Counted from the stretch's first letter, positions 1 through 7,854 are shown. The stretch is 23,110 nt of DNA from Rhodobacteraceae bacterium UBA1957 (GCA_002336405.1 DDEJ01000009.1:9538-32647); one strand, 5' to 3'. A program made the numbers and translations. The notes: generated by a model from the letters alone, not told the origin.

Positions 1-50
1 CGTCTCAGGCCATGCTGCGTCTCAACCAATGGCCCGCCCTCACCTCACGT

Positions 51-66
51 GTGGGCATCAGCCCAC
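51..66. other. Short hairpin across aminotransferase stop codon
   Basis: GTGGGC-ATCA-GCCCAC is a perfect 6-bp stem with a 4-nt loop; it covers the TGA stop of the aminotransferase gene. There is no T-run on either side, so it is not a normal intrinsic terminator. It may slow or protect the 3' end of the transcript, or be chance. Bases 1-50 hold no gene I can support. Confidence 0.25.
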
Positions 67-1452
67 CTTTAATAAGCCCTCGGCCTTGGCCTGCGCATAG
101 GTTGCGTCCAATGCTTTGGTGGCACGAGATATCAGCTGGTCAATTTCGTCTTTTGAAATCACCAAAGGTGGCGAAATGATCATGCGATCATACACATGGC
201 GCATCACCAGATTGTTGGCAAAACAATGTTCACGGCACATGTACCCGATAGTGCCAGGGTCGGCGGCAAATTTCGCGCGGCTTTCTTTGTGCGGGGTCAA
301 GGCCAGTGACCCCATCATGCCGATGACGCTTGCCTCACCCACAAGCGGATGGTCGGCCAAAGCGCGCCATTTGCCGGAAAGATAGGGCGCCACCTCGGTC
401 CTTACAGTATCAATGATATGCTCTTCTTGCAGTATCCGCAGGTTCTCAAGCGCCACGGCAGCGGCCACCGGATGACTGGAATAGGTATAGCCGTGATTAA
501 ACTCGCCCTGTCCGATCACCTGCGCCACCGCGTCTGAAACAATAGAGCCACCAATCGGTTGATACCCAGACGACAGACCCTTCGCGATGGTCACAATATC
601 GGGACGGATGTTCAACGTCTGGCTGCCAAACCAATTACCGGTGCGGCCAAACCCACAGATCACCTCGTCGGCAATCAGCAAAATATCGTATTGATCACAA
701 ATCCGCTGTATTTCGGGCCAATAACTGTCAGGGGGCACAATGACACCCCCGGCGCCTTGGATAGGTTCGGCAATAAAGGCGGCAACGCGATGTTCGCCCA
801 AATCATGGATCGCCTGCTCCAATTCTTGCGCGCGGGCCAGACCGAAGGCTTCTGGGCTCATATCACCGCCCTCAGCCCACCAGTTGGGTTGGTTGATGTG
901 GTGGATATTGGGCACTGGCAGGCCACCTTGTTCATGCATCGGCAACATGCCTCCCAAAGAGGCGCCACCAAGGGTCGAGCCGTGATATGCATTTTTGCGG
1001 CTGATGATAATATTTTTATCTGGCGCGCCCTGCATCGCCCAATAATGCCGTACCATGCGGATATTGGTGTCATTTGCTTCAGACCCCGATCCTGCATAAA
1101 ACACATGGTTCAGATCGCCCGGAGCAAGCTCGGCCAATTTGGCCGAAAGCGCGATAGCCGGCACATGGGTGGTTTGGAAAAACGTGTTGTAATATGGCAG
1201 TTCGCGCATCTGGCGCGCAGCGACGTCGGCCAATTCACCGCGGCCGTACCCTATGTTGACACACCACAGCCCCGCCATCGCATCCAGAAACCTGTTGCCG
1301 TCACTGTCTGTGAGATAGACACCTTCGGCTGATTTGATCACCCGCGCACCCTTCTCGGCCAATTCCGCCTGTGCGCTGAAAGGGTGCATGTGATGGGCAG
1401 CGTCCAGTGCCTGCAACTCAGCGGTTGGCATGTGATTCGTCATCAAATTCAT
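58..1452 (-). CDS. Class III PLP aminotransferase, putrescine/polyamine-pyruvate type
   Basis: A 464-residue fold-type I aminotransferase that probably moves an amino group from putrescine or a related amine to pyruvate, giving 4-aminobutanal and alanine in the cytoplasm. Visible motifs: HMHPF near residue 20, the phosphate-binding GSGSEAND at about 121-128, AYHGST at 155-160, ADEV at 261-264 (Asp262 pairs with the PLP ring nitrogen) and AKG with the Schiff-base Lys291. The length is normal for the family. A GTG start 13 codons upstream is possible, but ATG at 1452 has AAAGG seven bases before it. The binding-protein-dependent polyamine operon and GntR gene next door favour a polyamine substrate; SpuC-like is the best guess. 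Other omega-transaminase substrates (beta-alanine, taurine) cannot be excluded from sequence alone. Confidence 0.9.
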   Translation of the reverse strand: MNLMTNHMPTAELQALDAAHHMHPFSAQAELAEKGARVIKSAEGVYLTDSDGNRFLDAMAGLWCVNIGYGRGELADVAARQMRELPYYNTFFQTTHVPAIALSAKLAELAPGDLNHVFYAGSGSEANDTNIRMVRHYWAMQGAPDKNIIISRKNAYHGSTLGGASLGGMLPMHEQGGLPVPNIHHINQPNWWAEGGDMSPEAFGLARAQELEQAIHDLGEHRVAAFIAEPIQGAGGVIVPPDSYWPEIQRICDQYDILLIADEVICGFGRTGNWFGSQTLNIRPDIVTIAKGLSSGYQPIGGSIVSDAVAQVIGQGEFNHGYTYSSHPVAAAVALENLRILQEEHIIDTVRTEVAPYLSGKWRALADHPLVGEASVIGMMGSLALTPHKESRAKFAADPGTIGYMCREHCFANNLVMRHVYDRMIISPPLVISKDEIDQLISRATKALDATYAQAKAEGLLKVG

Positions 1453-1459
1453 TTCAGAG

Positions 1460-1464
1460 CCTTT
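1460..1464 (-). promoter_or_regulatory. Ribosome binding site deciding aminotransferase start
   Basis: AAAGG on the minus strand, seven bases from the ATG at 1452. It supports this start over the longer GTG-initiated reading frame. Confidence 0.5.
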
Positions 1465-1512
1465 CAAAAGAGCCAAAACCGACCGAGCCACAATGCAGAT
1501 GCCGGTGACTTT

Positions 1513-1540
1513 AAAATATGATCAAATTATAAAATGTCAA
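1513..1540 (-). promoter_or_regulatory. Promoter of the aminotransferase gene
   Basis: On the minus strand TTGACA (1540-1535, a perfect -35) is followed by a 16-bp spacer and TATTTT (1518-1513, 4 of 6 matches to the -10). It lies in the 102-bp gap between the GntR stop and the aminotransferase start, so the aminotransferase need not depend on read-through from the regulator gene. Confidence 0.6.
1516..1529. promoter_or_regulatory. Putative GntR operator, copy 1
   Basis: AATATGATCAAATT is a GATC-centred palindrome with one mismatched pair, lying between and over the -35/-10 elements of the aminotransferase promoter. It shares TGATCAAAT with the stronger palindrome in front of the polyamine transport operon. 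The location suggests repression by the neighbouring GntR protein; this is inference. Confidence 0.5.
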
Positions 1541-1554
1541 TCGAATCACCTATC

Positions 1555-2220
1555 TTAATCCGAGGTATCAAAGGTCCGACGCACCTGTTCCATTCCCTGT
1601 AGGACATCAGAACGGATCGCATTTGCGGCCCGCTCGGCATCCCCCGCAGCCATTGCCAACAACACCTCTTTATGTTCATCAACCAGATTTTGAGTGCCCA
1701 CCCGACCACAGACAACCCGCAAGGACGGGCCAAATTGCAGCCACATACGCAGCGCCACTGAGCGCAAAATCGGTGCGTCGGCCATGTCGTACAGCATGTA
1801 ATGGAAGCTATAATTATGCCGGAGATACCCCTGAATATCCCCCGTGAAAATCGCATTATCCAGCGCTGCATCCGCCACTGTCAACGCAGCCATATTCGCC
1901 TTGGTAATATTAGATGTTGCCATAAAAACAAGCTTTGGATCGATCGCCTGGCGGGCAAATATCAATTCGTCGACATTGGCGCGGGTCAACCGCGGCACGC
2001 TAATCCGCCGGTTGCCCTGCGCCTCCAGTGCCCCCTCGGCAATCAGCCGCCGCAAGGCTTCCCGAACCGGCGTCATACCTGCCGATAAATACTGGGTCAG
2101 CCCCTGAATGGTCACGGCTTGCCCCGGCACCAAGTCCCCGAACAAGACCATATCGCGCAATTGCCGATAGACAAGCTCGTGCGTCGGCAAACCAGCACCA
2201 TTTTTTTGCGGCTTTATCAT
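1555..2220 (-). CDS. GntR family regulator, FadR/FCD subfamily
   Basis: A 221-residue transcription factor. The N-terminal winged helix spans about residues 12-75 (LPTHELVYRQLRDMVLFGDL, then MTPVREALRRLIAEGAL, typical of the GntR recognition helix). The C-terminal FCD effector domain spans about 85-210, with SFHYMLY and DEHKEVL supplying the histidines usual in the metal/ligand pocket. FCD regulators normally bind a small organic acid or amine that releases them from DNA. The gene is divergent from the polyamine transport operon and upstream of the aminotransferase, and GATC-centred palindromes occur in both promoters, so it is probably their local repressor. The effector is unknown; putrescine or its breakdown product is a guess. 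The start has only a weak G-rich ribosome site. Confidence 0.9.
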   Translation of the reverse strand: MIKPQKNGAGLPTHELVYRQLRDMVLFGDLVPGQAVTIQGLTQYLSAGMTPVREALRRLIAEGALEAQGNRRISVPRLTRANVDELIFARQAIDPKLVFMATSNITKANMAALTVADAALDNAIFTGDIQGYLRHNYSFHYMLYDMADAPILRSVALRMWLQFGPSLRVVCGRVGTQNLVDEHKEVLLAMAAGDAERAANAIRSDVLQGMEQVRRTFDTSD

Positions 2221-2308
2221 CGCCCCGTCCCTGCCCTCAGATTTGCTTTATTTATCATCATCTATCATACCACTTGCCAGATCCACCACCACATGGAAAC
2301 ATTATTTG

Positions 2309-2337
2309 TTGCCATCCAGCGCAGCATTTGATCAAAT
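2309..2337 (+). promoter_or_regulatory. Putative promoter of the polyamine transport operon
   Basis: TTGCCA (2309-2314), a 17-bp spacer and TCAAAT (2332-2337) give a moderate sigma-70-type promoter in the gap between the divergent GntR gene and the binding-protein gene. Its -10 lies inside the palindrome at 2321-2342, as expected for repression by occlusion. Confidence 0.4.
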
Positions 2338-2342
2338 GTTGC
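2321..2342. promoter_or_regulatory. Putative GntR operator, copy 2
   Basis: The core CATTTGATCAAATG (2325-2338) is a perfect 14-bp palindrome. Extending it by GCA on the left and TGC on the right gives a 22-bp palindrome with a single mismatched pair. It sits in the divergent gap beside a GntR gene and overlaps the likely -10 of the transport operon. GntR/FCD proteins bind such dyads as dimers. Confidence 0.6.
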
Positions 2343-2373
2343 ATATGGCTCAATGAATGCCGCAAGATCCAAC

Positions 2374-2379
2374 AGGAGA
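2374..2379 (+). promoter_or_regulatory. Ribosome binding site of the binding-protein gene
   Basis: AGGAGA, five bases before ATG 2385. It fixes the start at the signal peptide; the frame stays open far upstream with no sign of real coding. Confidence 0.7.
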
Positions 2380-2384
2380 CTGAA

Positions 2385-3470
2385 ATGAAACACCACCTAA
2401 TTCCCGCAACCGCCGCACTCGCCTTGCTGGCCGGATCTGCGCTCGCCGATGACGTCCGGGTCTATAACTGGTCTGACTATATCGATGAGGCTCTGCTGGC
2501 AAAATTCACAGCCGATACCGGTCTGAACCTGATTTACGATGTGTTTGACAGCAACGAATTGTTAGAAACCAAAATGCTTGCCGGGGGCTCTGGGTATGAC
2601 GTGGTTGTGCCGTCGGGAACCTTCCTGCAGCGCCAGATCAGTGCCGGTGCCTTCCAGAAACTGGATATGGCGAAATTGCCCAACATCGCCAATATGTGGG
2701 ATGTGGTGACAGACCGCACAGAACAATACGATCCCGACAACGCCTACTCAATTAACTATATGTGGGGCACCACCGGCATTGGCGTGAACGTGGGAAAAGT
2801 CACCGAACTTTTGGGCGAAGATGCACCGATCACGTCGCTTGATCTGGTATTCAAGGCAGAGAATATGGCCAAACTGGCCGAATGTGGCGTGCATTTTCTA
2901 GACGCGCCGTCCGAAATGATCCCAATGGCGTTACAGTATCTCGGAGAAAACCCAGACAGCCATGACCCAGAGGTTATCGCCAAGGCGGAAGAAGCGTTTA
3001 TGGCCATCCGGCCGCACATTCAGAAATTCCACAGTTCGGAATATATCAATGCGCTGGCCAATGGTGATATCTGCGTCGCCGTGGGTTGGTCAGGCGATAT
3101 CCTGCAATCGCGTGATCGCGCTGCTGAGGCCGGAAACGGCGTTGAGATCGCCTATAATGCCGCCACAGAGGGTGCGCAGATGTGGTTTGACCAAATGGCC
3201 ATCCCAACAGATGCGCCAAATCCAGACGGTGCACATGTGTTTTTAAACTTCATCATGAACGCCCAGAATATGGCTGATGCGTCGAACTATGTGTATTATG
3301 CCAATGGCAACGCCGCCTCACAGCCGCTGCTTGAGGAGGATGTCATCGGCGATCCGGCGATTTATCCAGATGCAGCAACGCTTGAGAACCTGTTCACCAC
3401 GCGCCCTTACAGCCCAAAAATACAGCGGGTCGTGACCCGCATGTGGACAAAAATCAAATCTGGTGTGTAA
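2385..3470 (+). CDS. potF: Polyamine ABC transporter, periplasmic binding protein (PotF-like)
   Basis: A 361-residue secreted protein that captures putrescine or a related polyamine in the periplasm and delivers it to the permease pair encoded downstream. The signal peptide is MKHHLIPATAALALLAGSALA, with cleavage before DDVRVYNW. Features matching PotF: YNWSDYI at the mature N-terminus, GYDVVVPSG, SSEYINALANGDICVAVGWSGD (the E. coli PotF-type Trp/Asp amine site) and MWFDQMAIP. The length is normal. It is the first gene of the operon and is followed by a hairpin terminator, so it is probably made in excess over the membrane parts. Whether the preferred ligand is putrescine, spermidine or another diamine cannot be read from the sequence. 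Confidence 0.92.
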   Translation: MKHHLIPATAALALLAGSALADDVRVYNWSDYIDEALLAKFTADTGLNLIYDVFDSNELLETKMLAGGSGYDVVVPSGTFLQRQISAGAFQKLDMAKLPNIANMWDVVTDRTEQYDPDNAYSINYMWGTTGIGVNVGKVTELLGEDAPITSLDLVFKAENMAKLAECGVHFLDAPSEMIPMALQYLGENPDSHDPEVIAKAEEAFMAIRPHIQKFHSSEYINALANGDICVAVGWSGDILQSRDRAAEAGNGVEIAYNAATEGAQMWFDQMAIPTDAPNPDGAHVFLNFIMNAQNMADASNYVYYANGNAASQPLLEEDVIGDPAIYPDAATLENLFTTRPYSPKIQRVVTRMWTKIKSGV

Positions 3471-3494
3471 CCAATCTTGAGAAGTTTAGAAACG

Positions 3495-3524
3495 GGTCTG
3501 CGCCCAACCGGCGCGGACCTTTTT
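3495..3524 (+). terminator. Intrinsic terminator/attenuator after the binding-protein gene
   Basis: GGTCTGCGCC and GGCGCGGACC form a 10-bp stem (one G-U pair) with a 5-nt loop, followed by TTTTTAT. It lies 24 bases after the binding-protein stop and before the ATPase gene. Partial termination here is a common way to make binding protein exceed transporter. Confidence 0.85.
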
Positions 3525-3542
3525 ATAAAATGGATATCGTAA

Positions 3543-4688
3543 ATGGCACAACCCTCCGCAGGAGGTCTGTTTTCTCCTTGGGCAGATCCCGATGAGAAAC
3601 CTTTGATACAGTTTCAGAACGTGACCAAAAACTTTGGAAGTTTTGTCGCAATTGATAATCTTAGTCTCGATATATTTGAACGTGAATTTTTCGCCCTACT
3701 CGGCCCATCAGGCTGCGGCAAAACCACCATGATGCGGATGCTTGCGGGCTTTGAGCCCCCCTCAGCTGGAACCATCCGACTGGCGGGTGACGATATCGGT
3801 CCAGTACCCCCGAACAAGCGGGCCGTGAATATGATGTTTCAATCCTATGCGCTGTTTCCGCATCTGTCGGTCTGGGAAAATATTGCCTTTGGCCTGCGCC
3901 GCGAAGGCATGGCTAAAGACCTTTTGACGGACCGAGTAGACGAAATGCTCAGACTGACCCGGTTGGAAAAATTTGCGCGCCGTAAACCCCATCAAATATC
4001 GGGAGGACAGCGCCAGAGGGTGGCCTTGGCCCGATCTTTGGCAAAAGCCCCCAAGCTGTTGCTGCTGGACGAACCGCTGGGGGCGCTTGATAAAAAACTG
4101 CGTCAGGACACGCAATTTGAGTTGATGGATATTCAGGAAACGACCGGCACGACCTTTGTCATTGTCACCCACGATCAGGAAGAGGCGATGACGGTTGCCA
4201 GCCGAGTTGCCGTGATGGATGAGGGCCGCTTGATTCAGGTGGACACGCCCGACCGCATCTATGAGGCACCAAACTCTGTCTATGTGGCTGATTTCATTGG
4301 AGATGTGAATATCATCCAAGGCCGCGCAGATCTGCGAGGAGACCGAGTTCATATCAATTGGGCAGAGGGGCAGCCGCCAATTATCGGCACAAGCACCCGT
4401 AATTTCAACAAAAACCAAAGCGTGCATTTCGCCATTCGCCCTGAAAAGATATCAATCTGGTCTGACCGGCCAGAGGCGTCAGATGACAGGGCCAATATCG
4501 TGCAAGGGCAGATTATTGACATCGCATATCTCGGTAATATCTCGACCTATCACGTAAAATTACCCAATGGGCAGATGCTCAAGGCACAAACCGCAAACAC
4601 TCGCCGAATTGCCCGCCGCAAGTTCACTTGGGAAGATACGGTATGGCTGAGTTGGTCCGCCACAGGCGGCATTTTATTGGAGGGTTGA
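3543..4688 (+). CDS. potG: Polyamine ABC transporter, ATP-binding protein (PotG/PotA-like)
   Basis: A 381-residue ATPase that powers polyamine import. The ABC domain carries Walker A GPSGCGKT (54-61), Q-loop Gln100 in MMFQSYALFPH, signature ISGGQRQRV (152-160), Walker B LLLLDEP (172-178) and H-loop His210 in VTHDQ. A C-terminal TOBE regulatory domain (about 290-380) is typical of the PotA/PotG family. The first 20 residues are a short family-specific extension. The start has only a weak GGA ribosome site, so translation may rely on local structure. The gene lies between the attenuator upstream and the first permease gene, which begins one base after its stop. Confidence 0.94.
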   Translation: MAQPSAGGLFSPWADPDEKPLIQFQNVTKNFGSFVAIDNLSLDIFEREFFALLGPSGCGKTTMMRMLAGFEPPSAGTIRLAGDDIGPVPPNKRAVNMMFQSYALFPHLSVWENIAFGLRREGMAKDLLTDRVDEMLRLTRLEKFARRKPHQISGGQRQRVALARSLAKAPKLLLLDEPLGALDKKLRQDTQFELMDIQETTGTTFVIVTHDQEEAMTVASRVAVMDEGRLIQVDTPDRIYEAPNSVYVADFIGDVNIIQGRADLRGDRVHINWAEGQPPIIGTSTRNFNKNQSVHFAIRPEKISIWSDRPEASDDRANIVQGQIIDIAYLGNISTYHVKLPNGQMLKAQTANTRRIARRKFTWEDTVWLSWSATGGILLEG

Positions 4689-4689
4689 T

Positions 4690-5580
4690 ATGCGCCGCCT
4701 GACCTTGATTGCAATTCCATACCTTTGGCTTGTGGCGCTATTTCTGGTGCCGTTTCTGATCGTGATGAAAATTTCACTGTCGGAATATGCACTCTCAATC
4801 CCCCCCTATAGCCCCTATCTTGATCTGAGCGCGGGCTGGGCCGGGGTTGTAGAATTTCTGTCTCAGTTAGACATAGAGAACTATATCTTTCTGACAACTG
4901 ACGACCTGTATTGGAAGGCATACCTATCCAGCCTAAAAATCGCCACACTTTCAACCATAATCACCCTGTTGGTGGGCTTTCCTCTCGCTTATGGCATGGC
5001 ACGCGCAGCGACCGAATGGCAGCCGACGCTGCTTATGTTGGTAATCTTACCGTTTTGGACCAGTTTTCTGATCCGGGTCTATGCTTGGATGGGGTTACTG
5101 AGCCAAGAGGGTTTGATAAATCAATTACTACTCTGGCTGGGGGTAATAAACACGCCTTTGATGATCCTGAACACACCAACGGCGGTCTATATCGGCATCG
5201 TTTATACCTATCTGCCATTCATGGTTTTGCCCATCTATTCGATTTTGGAAAAGCTTGACGAATCCCTGCTGGAAGCCGCCGAAGACCTTGGCTGCTCTCG
5301 CCTTGTGGCGTTCTGGCTGGTCACTGTGCCATTGGCGAAAAACGGCATCATCGCCGGCTGCTTTTTGGTCTTCATTCCCGCCCTGGGCGAATTTGTGATC
5401 CCGTCATTGCTTGGAGGATCAAAAACACTGATGATCGGGAAAATTCTATGGGAAGAGTTTTTCTCAAATCGTGATTGGCCAGTGGCCTCGGCGGTGGCGA
5501 TTGTGCTGCTGGTGATTTTGATCATCCCGATATTGCTGTTCCAACGCAACCAGCAGAACCAGCGCGAGGCCGACACATGA
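4690..5580 (+). CDS. potH: Polyamine ABC transporter permease (PotH/PotB-like)
   Basis: A 296-residue inner-membrane subunit with about six hydrophobic segments, the first at residues 4-27. The BPD-transporter EAA loop that docks on the ATPase is EAAEDLGCSRLVAFWLVTVP (195-214). It starts one base after the ATPase stop. It ends in an ATGA overlap with the second permease, so the two subunits are probably made in equal amounts by coupled translation. It forms the translocation pore as a heterodimer with the next gene product. Confidence 0.93.
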   Translation: MRRLTLIAIPYLWLVALFLVPFLIVMKISLSEYALSIPPYSPYLDLSAGWAGVVEFLSQLDIENYIFLTTDDLYWKAYLSSLKIATLSTIITLLVGFPLAYGMARAATEWQPTLLMLVILPFWTSFLIRVYAWMGLLSQEGLINQLLLWLGVINTPLMILNTPTAVYIGIVYTYLPFMVLPIYSILEKLDESLLEAAEDLGCSRLVAFWLVTVPLAKNGIIAGCFLVFIPALGEFVIPSLLGGSKTLMIGKILWEEFFSNRDWPVASAVAIVLLVILIIPILLFQRNQQNQREADT

Positions 5581-6398
5581 GACGAATGAGTTGGTTCAAT
5601 GTCACGTCTTTGACGCTGGGTTTTGCGTTTTTATATCTGCCAATGGTCATTTTGGTCATCTATTCATTCAATGCGTCCAAGCTGGTGACCGTCTGGGCGG
5701 GGTTTTCCACCAAATGGTACAGCAAGTTGTTCCAGAACGAAGCCTTTCTTGATGCAGCTTGGGTCACAATCAAAGTGGGACTTATGTCCTCTTGTCTGGC
5801 CACAGTGTTGGGCACGATGGCAGCCTATGTTCTGGTGCGCGGCGGACGGTTTCGGGGACGGGTGCTGTTTTCGGGGATGATCTATGCCCCCTTGGTAATG
5901 CCAGAGGTTATAACCGGCCTATCTCTGCTGCTTTTGTTTATTGGGATTGGGCTTGACCGCGGGGTGCTGACGATCATTCTGGCCCACACCACGTTTTCAA
6001 TGTGCTACGTCTCAGTCGTTGTCTCGGCGCGGCTGGTCAGTTTCGATCGCGCGTTGGAAGAGGCCGCTCTAGATCTGGGGTGTTCGTCGTTTGAGGCGTT
6101 TCGCCTTGTGACATTGCCGATTATCGCACCGGCGGTGATTTCAGGCTGGCTGTTGGCCTTTACACTGTCGCTGGACGATCTGGTGATTGCCAGCTTTACC
6201 GCCGGGCCCTCGGCAACCACCCTGCCAATTAAAATCTTCTCTGCCGTCCGACTTGGTGTCAGCCCGGAAATTAACGCCCTGTCCACCCTGATGATCGCAG
6301 TGGTCACCATCGGCGTCATCAGCGCCTCTGTAACATCCAAACGGGCCAGCCTGCGCCGGCACCGCGAAGAACAAGCCGCAGAGCGTGGACAGGAATGA
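5577..6398 (+). CDS. potI: Polyamine ABC transporter permease (PotI/PotC-like)
   Basis: A 273-residue inner-membrane permease. The start ATG at 5577 overlaps the stop of the preceding permease gene (ATGA). A frame-open extension upstream lies wholly inside that gene and is ignored. The first membrane helix begins at about residue 8. The EAA loop is EEAALDLGCSSFEAFRLVTL (161-180), the docking site for the ATPase. The 3' end overlaps the oxidase gene by four bases (ATGA). Partner of the preceding permease in the polyamine importer. Confidence 0.93.
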   Translation: MRRMSWFNVTSLTLGFAFLYLPMVILVIYSFNASKLVTVWAGFSTKWYSKLFQNEAFLDAAWVTIKVGLMSSCLATVLGTMAAYVLVRGGRFRGRVLFSGMIYAPLVMPEVITGLSLLLLFIGIGLDRGVLTIILAHTTFSMCYVSVVVSARLVSFDRALEEAALDLGCSSFEAFRLVTLPIIAPAVISGWLLAFTLSLDDLVIASFTAGPSATTLPIKIFSAVRLGVSPEINALSTLMIAVVTIGVISASVTSKRASLRRHREEQAAERGQE

Positions 6399-7720
6399 AG
6401 CGCCTTTACGAAGACTATGCCTACGGGCCCGAACCCATCAAAAATTGCTTTTGGGACCGGTCTGTCCCCTTGCCGCAACTCCCACCGTTGAGCGGATCAC
6501 GCAAAGTGGATGTGGCGGTCATTGGCGCCGGCTATACTGGACTATCGGCCGCATTACATCTGGCACAGGACGGGGCTGAGGTGGCGGTTGTCGACGCCGA
6601 AACGCCCTTTTGGGGGGCCTCTGGGCGCAATGGCGGCTTTTGCTGTCTGGGGGGCGCAAAAGCCAGTGATAAAACGCTTGTCACCCGCTTTGGCAATGCG
6701 GGCAAAACTGCCTTTCGGCGCAGCGAGAAAGCCGCCGTTACCTGTGTCGCAGATTTGATTACTCGCCATGGCATCAAAGCGGATTGCCATTCAAACGGTG
6801 AAACAGTTTTGGCCCACCGCCCGCAAGATATGACGGCGCTGCGCCGGCAAGCCATTGACATCAAAAATGATTATGGCGTCGAGGCCCACTATATCAGCGC
6901 TCCGCATCTGAGCGCCCATGGCATGACAGGTCCATTTCACGGCGCAATGACCATTCCGATTGGTTTTGCCCTCAATCCCCGCAAATACGCAAATGGCCTA
7001 TTATGTGCCGCACAGAGCGCCGGGGCCAAAGTCTTTGCCAATAGTCCGGTCACCAAACTGCAAAAAAATCAGGCGTTCAGCCTGAACACACCGCAAGGCC
7101 AAATCACCGCAGAAAAAGTCATTTTTGCCACCAACGGCTATTCTTCGGATCATTTGCCAGATTGGATGCGCGGCCGGTATTTGCCTGTTCAATCAAGTAT
7201 TATTGTGACCCGGCCGCTGACAGCCAGCGAGCAGGCGGCACAGGGCTGGACCAGCCTTCAAATGGCGTTTGACAGCCGCGAACTGCTACATTATTTCCGC
7301 CTCATGCCCGATGGGCGCTTTTTGTTCGGGATGCGCGGCGGTATTTTTGCAACCGCCCGCGCAAATAAGGCGGCAGCGCGCAAGATCAAGGCAGATTTTC
7401 GCCAGATGTTTCCCGCCTGGGCCGACGTCGAAATCACTGATCACTGGTCGGGGCTGGTCTGTCTAACCCGCAACTTAACCCCCTATATCGGACCCGTACC
7501 GGGTTTGAGCGGTGCTTTTGCTGGATTTGCCTGGCATGGAAATGGGATCGCAATGGGCAGTTATGCCGGTGCCATTCTGGCAGACCTGTTACAGAACAAA
7601 GCCAGTCGGCACCCCTATCCCGCCGCGTTAAAAACGATTCCCAACCGCTTTCCAGCAGCGCCTTTCCGGCGCCATCTGCTCCATCCAGCCTATGTAGGCT
7701 TAGCCTTAAAAGACCTTTGA
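6395..7720 (+). CDS. FAD-dependent amine oxidase, PuuB/DAO family
   Basis: A 441-residue flavoprotein of the DadA/PuuB type that oxidises an amine, using oxygen or a carrier as acceptor. The Rossmann motif is VIGAGYTG (42-49), the acidic end of the second strand is Asp67, and GASGRNGG (74-81) is characteristic of gamma-glutamylputrescine oxidase-like proteins. A C-terminal GNGIAMGS segment closes the FAD site. It overlaps the second permease gene by ATGA and ends the operon, so it probably acts on the imported amine or its gamma-glutamyl derivative. No gamma-glutamylputrescine synthetase (puuA) or aldehyde dehydrogenase is in the window, so the substrate form is open. No convincing terminator follows. 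Confidence 0.88.
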   Translation: MKRLYEDYAYGPEPIKNCFWDRSVPLPQLPPLSGSRKVDVAVIGAGYTGLSAALHLAQDGAEVAVVDAETPFWGASGRNGGFCCLGGAKASDKTLVTRFGNAGKTAFRRSEKAAVTCVADLITRHGIKADCHSNGETVLAHRPQDMTALRRQAIDIKNDYGVEAHYISAPHLSAHGMTGPFHGAMTIPIGFALNPRKYANGLLCAAQSAGAKVFANSPVTKLQKNQAFSLNTPQGQITAEKVIFATNGYSSDHLPDWMRGRYLPVQSSIIVTRPLTASEQAAQGWTSLQMAFDSRELLHYFRLMPDGRFLFGMRGGIFATARANKAAARKIKADFRQMFPAWADVEITDHWSGLVCLTRNLTPYIGPVPGLSGAFAGFAWHGNGIAMGSYAGAILADLLQNKASRHPYPAALKTIPNRFPAAPFRRHLLHPAYVGLALKDL

Positions 7721-7752
7721 AAACAGGTATAATTCACATATTCACTTCCCAC

Positions 7753-7783
7753 TTGACATTTCTTAGCCTTTTAGTCAGATATA
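7753..7783 (+). promoter_or_regulatory. Putative promoter of the hemP cluster
   Basis: A perfect -35 hexamer TTGACA lies at 7753-7758. The best -10 choices (AGATAT or GATATA at 7777-7783) leave an 18-19 bp spacer. The region is AT-rich and directly precedes the small-protein cluster. I see no clean Fur, Irr or RirA box. Confidence 0.4.
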
Positions 7784-7798
7784 GGATATTCTAGCAAA

Positions 7799-7836
7799 GT
7801 ATCTCTGTTTTGAGACGGTAGCCCGAATGTATCTCT
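7799..7836 (+). repeat. Direct repeat GTATCTCT, 30-bp period
   Basis: GTATCTCT occurs at 7799-7806 and again at 7829-7836, i.e. about three helical turns apart on one DNA face, just upstream of the small-protein cluster. It could be a two-site operator in the 5' leader; it may also be chance. Confidence 0.3.
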
Positions 7837-7854
7837 AACATTAGGACTTCGAGA

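Noticed and set aside
7..58. Tiny minus-strand frame whose ATG overlaps the aminotransferase stop (TGATG)
   Set aside because: Only 17 residues, no known relative that I recognise, and no context on the cut edge.
559..1332. Long plus-strand reading frame of 257 codons
   Set aside because: It lies fully antisense to the aminotransferase, whose motifs are unmistakable, and has no family-like sequence.
2028..2384. Upstream in-frame extension of the binding-protein gene
   Set aside because: It runs through the divergent GntR gene and promoter; the AGGAGA site and signal peptide fix the start at 2385.
3762..4427. 221-codon minus-strand frame
   Set aside because: Antisense to the ABC ATPase gene; no ribosome site or recognisable domain.
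7686..7712. Nested inverted repeats AGCCTA-TG-TAGGCT followed by TAGCCT at the end of the oxidase gene, considered as a terminator
   Set aside because: The loop is only two bases and no T-run follows, so it is not a convincing terminator.
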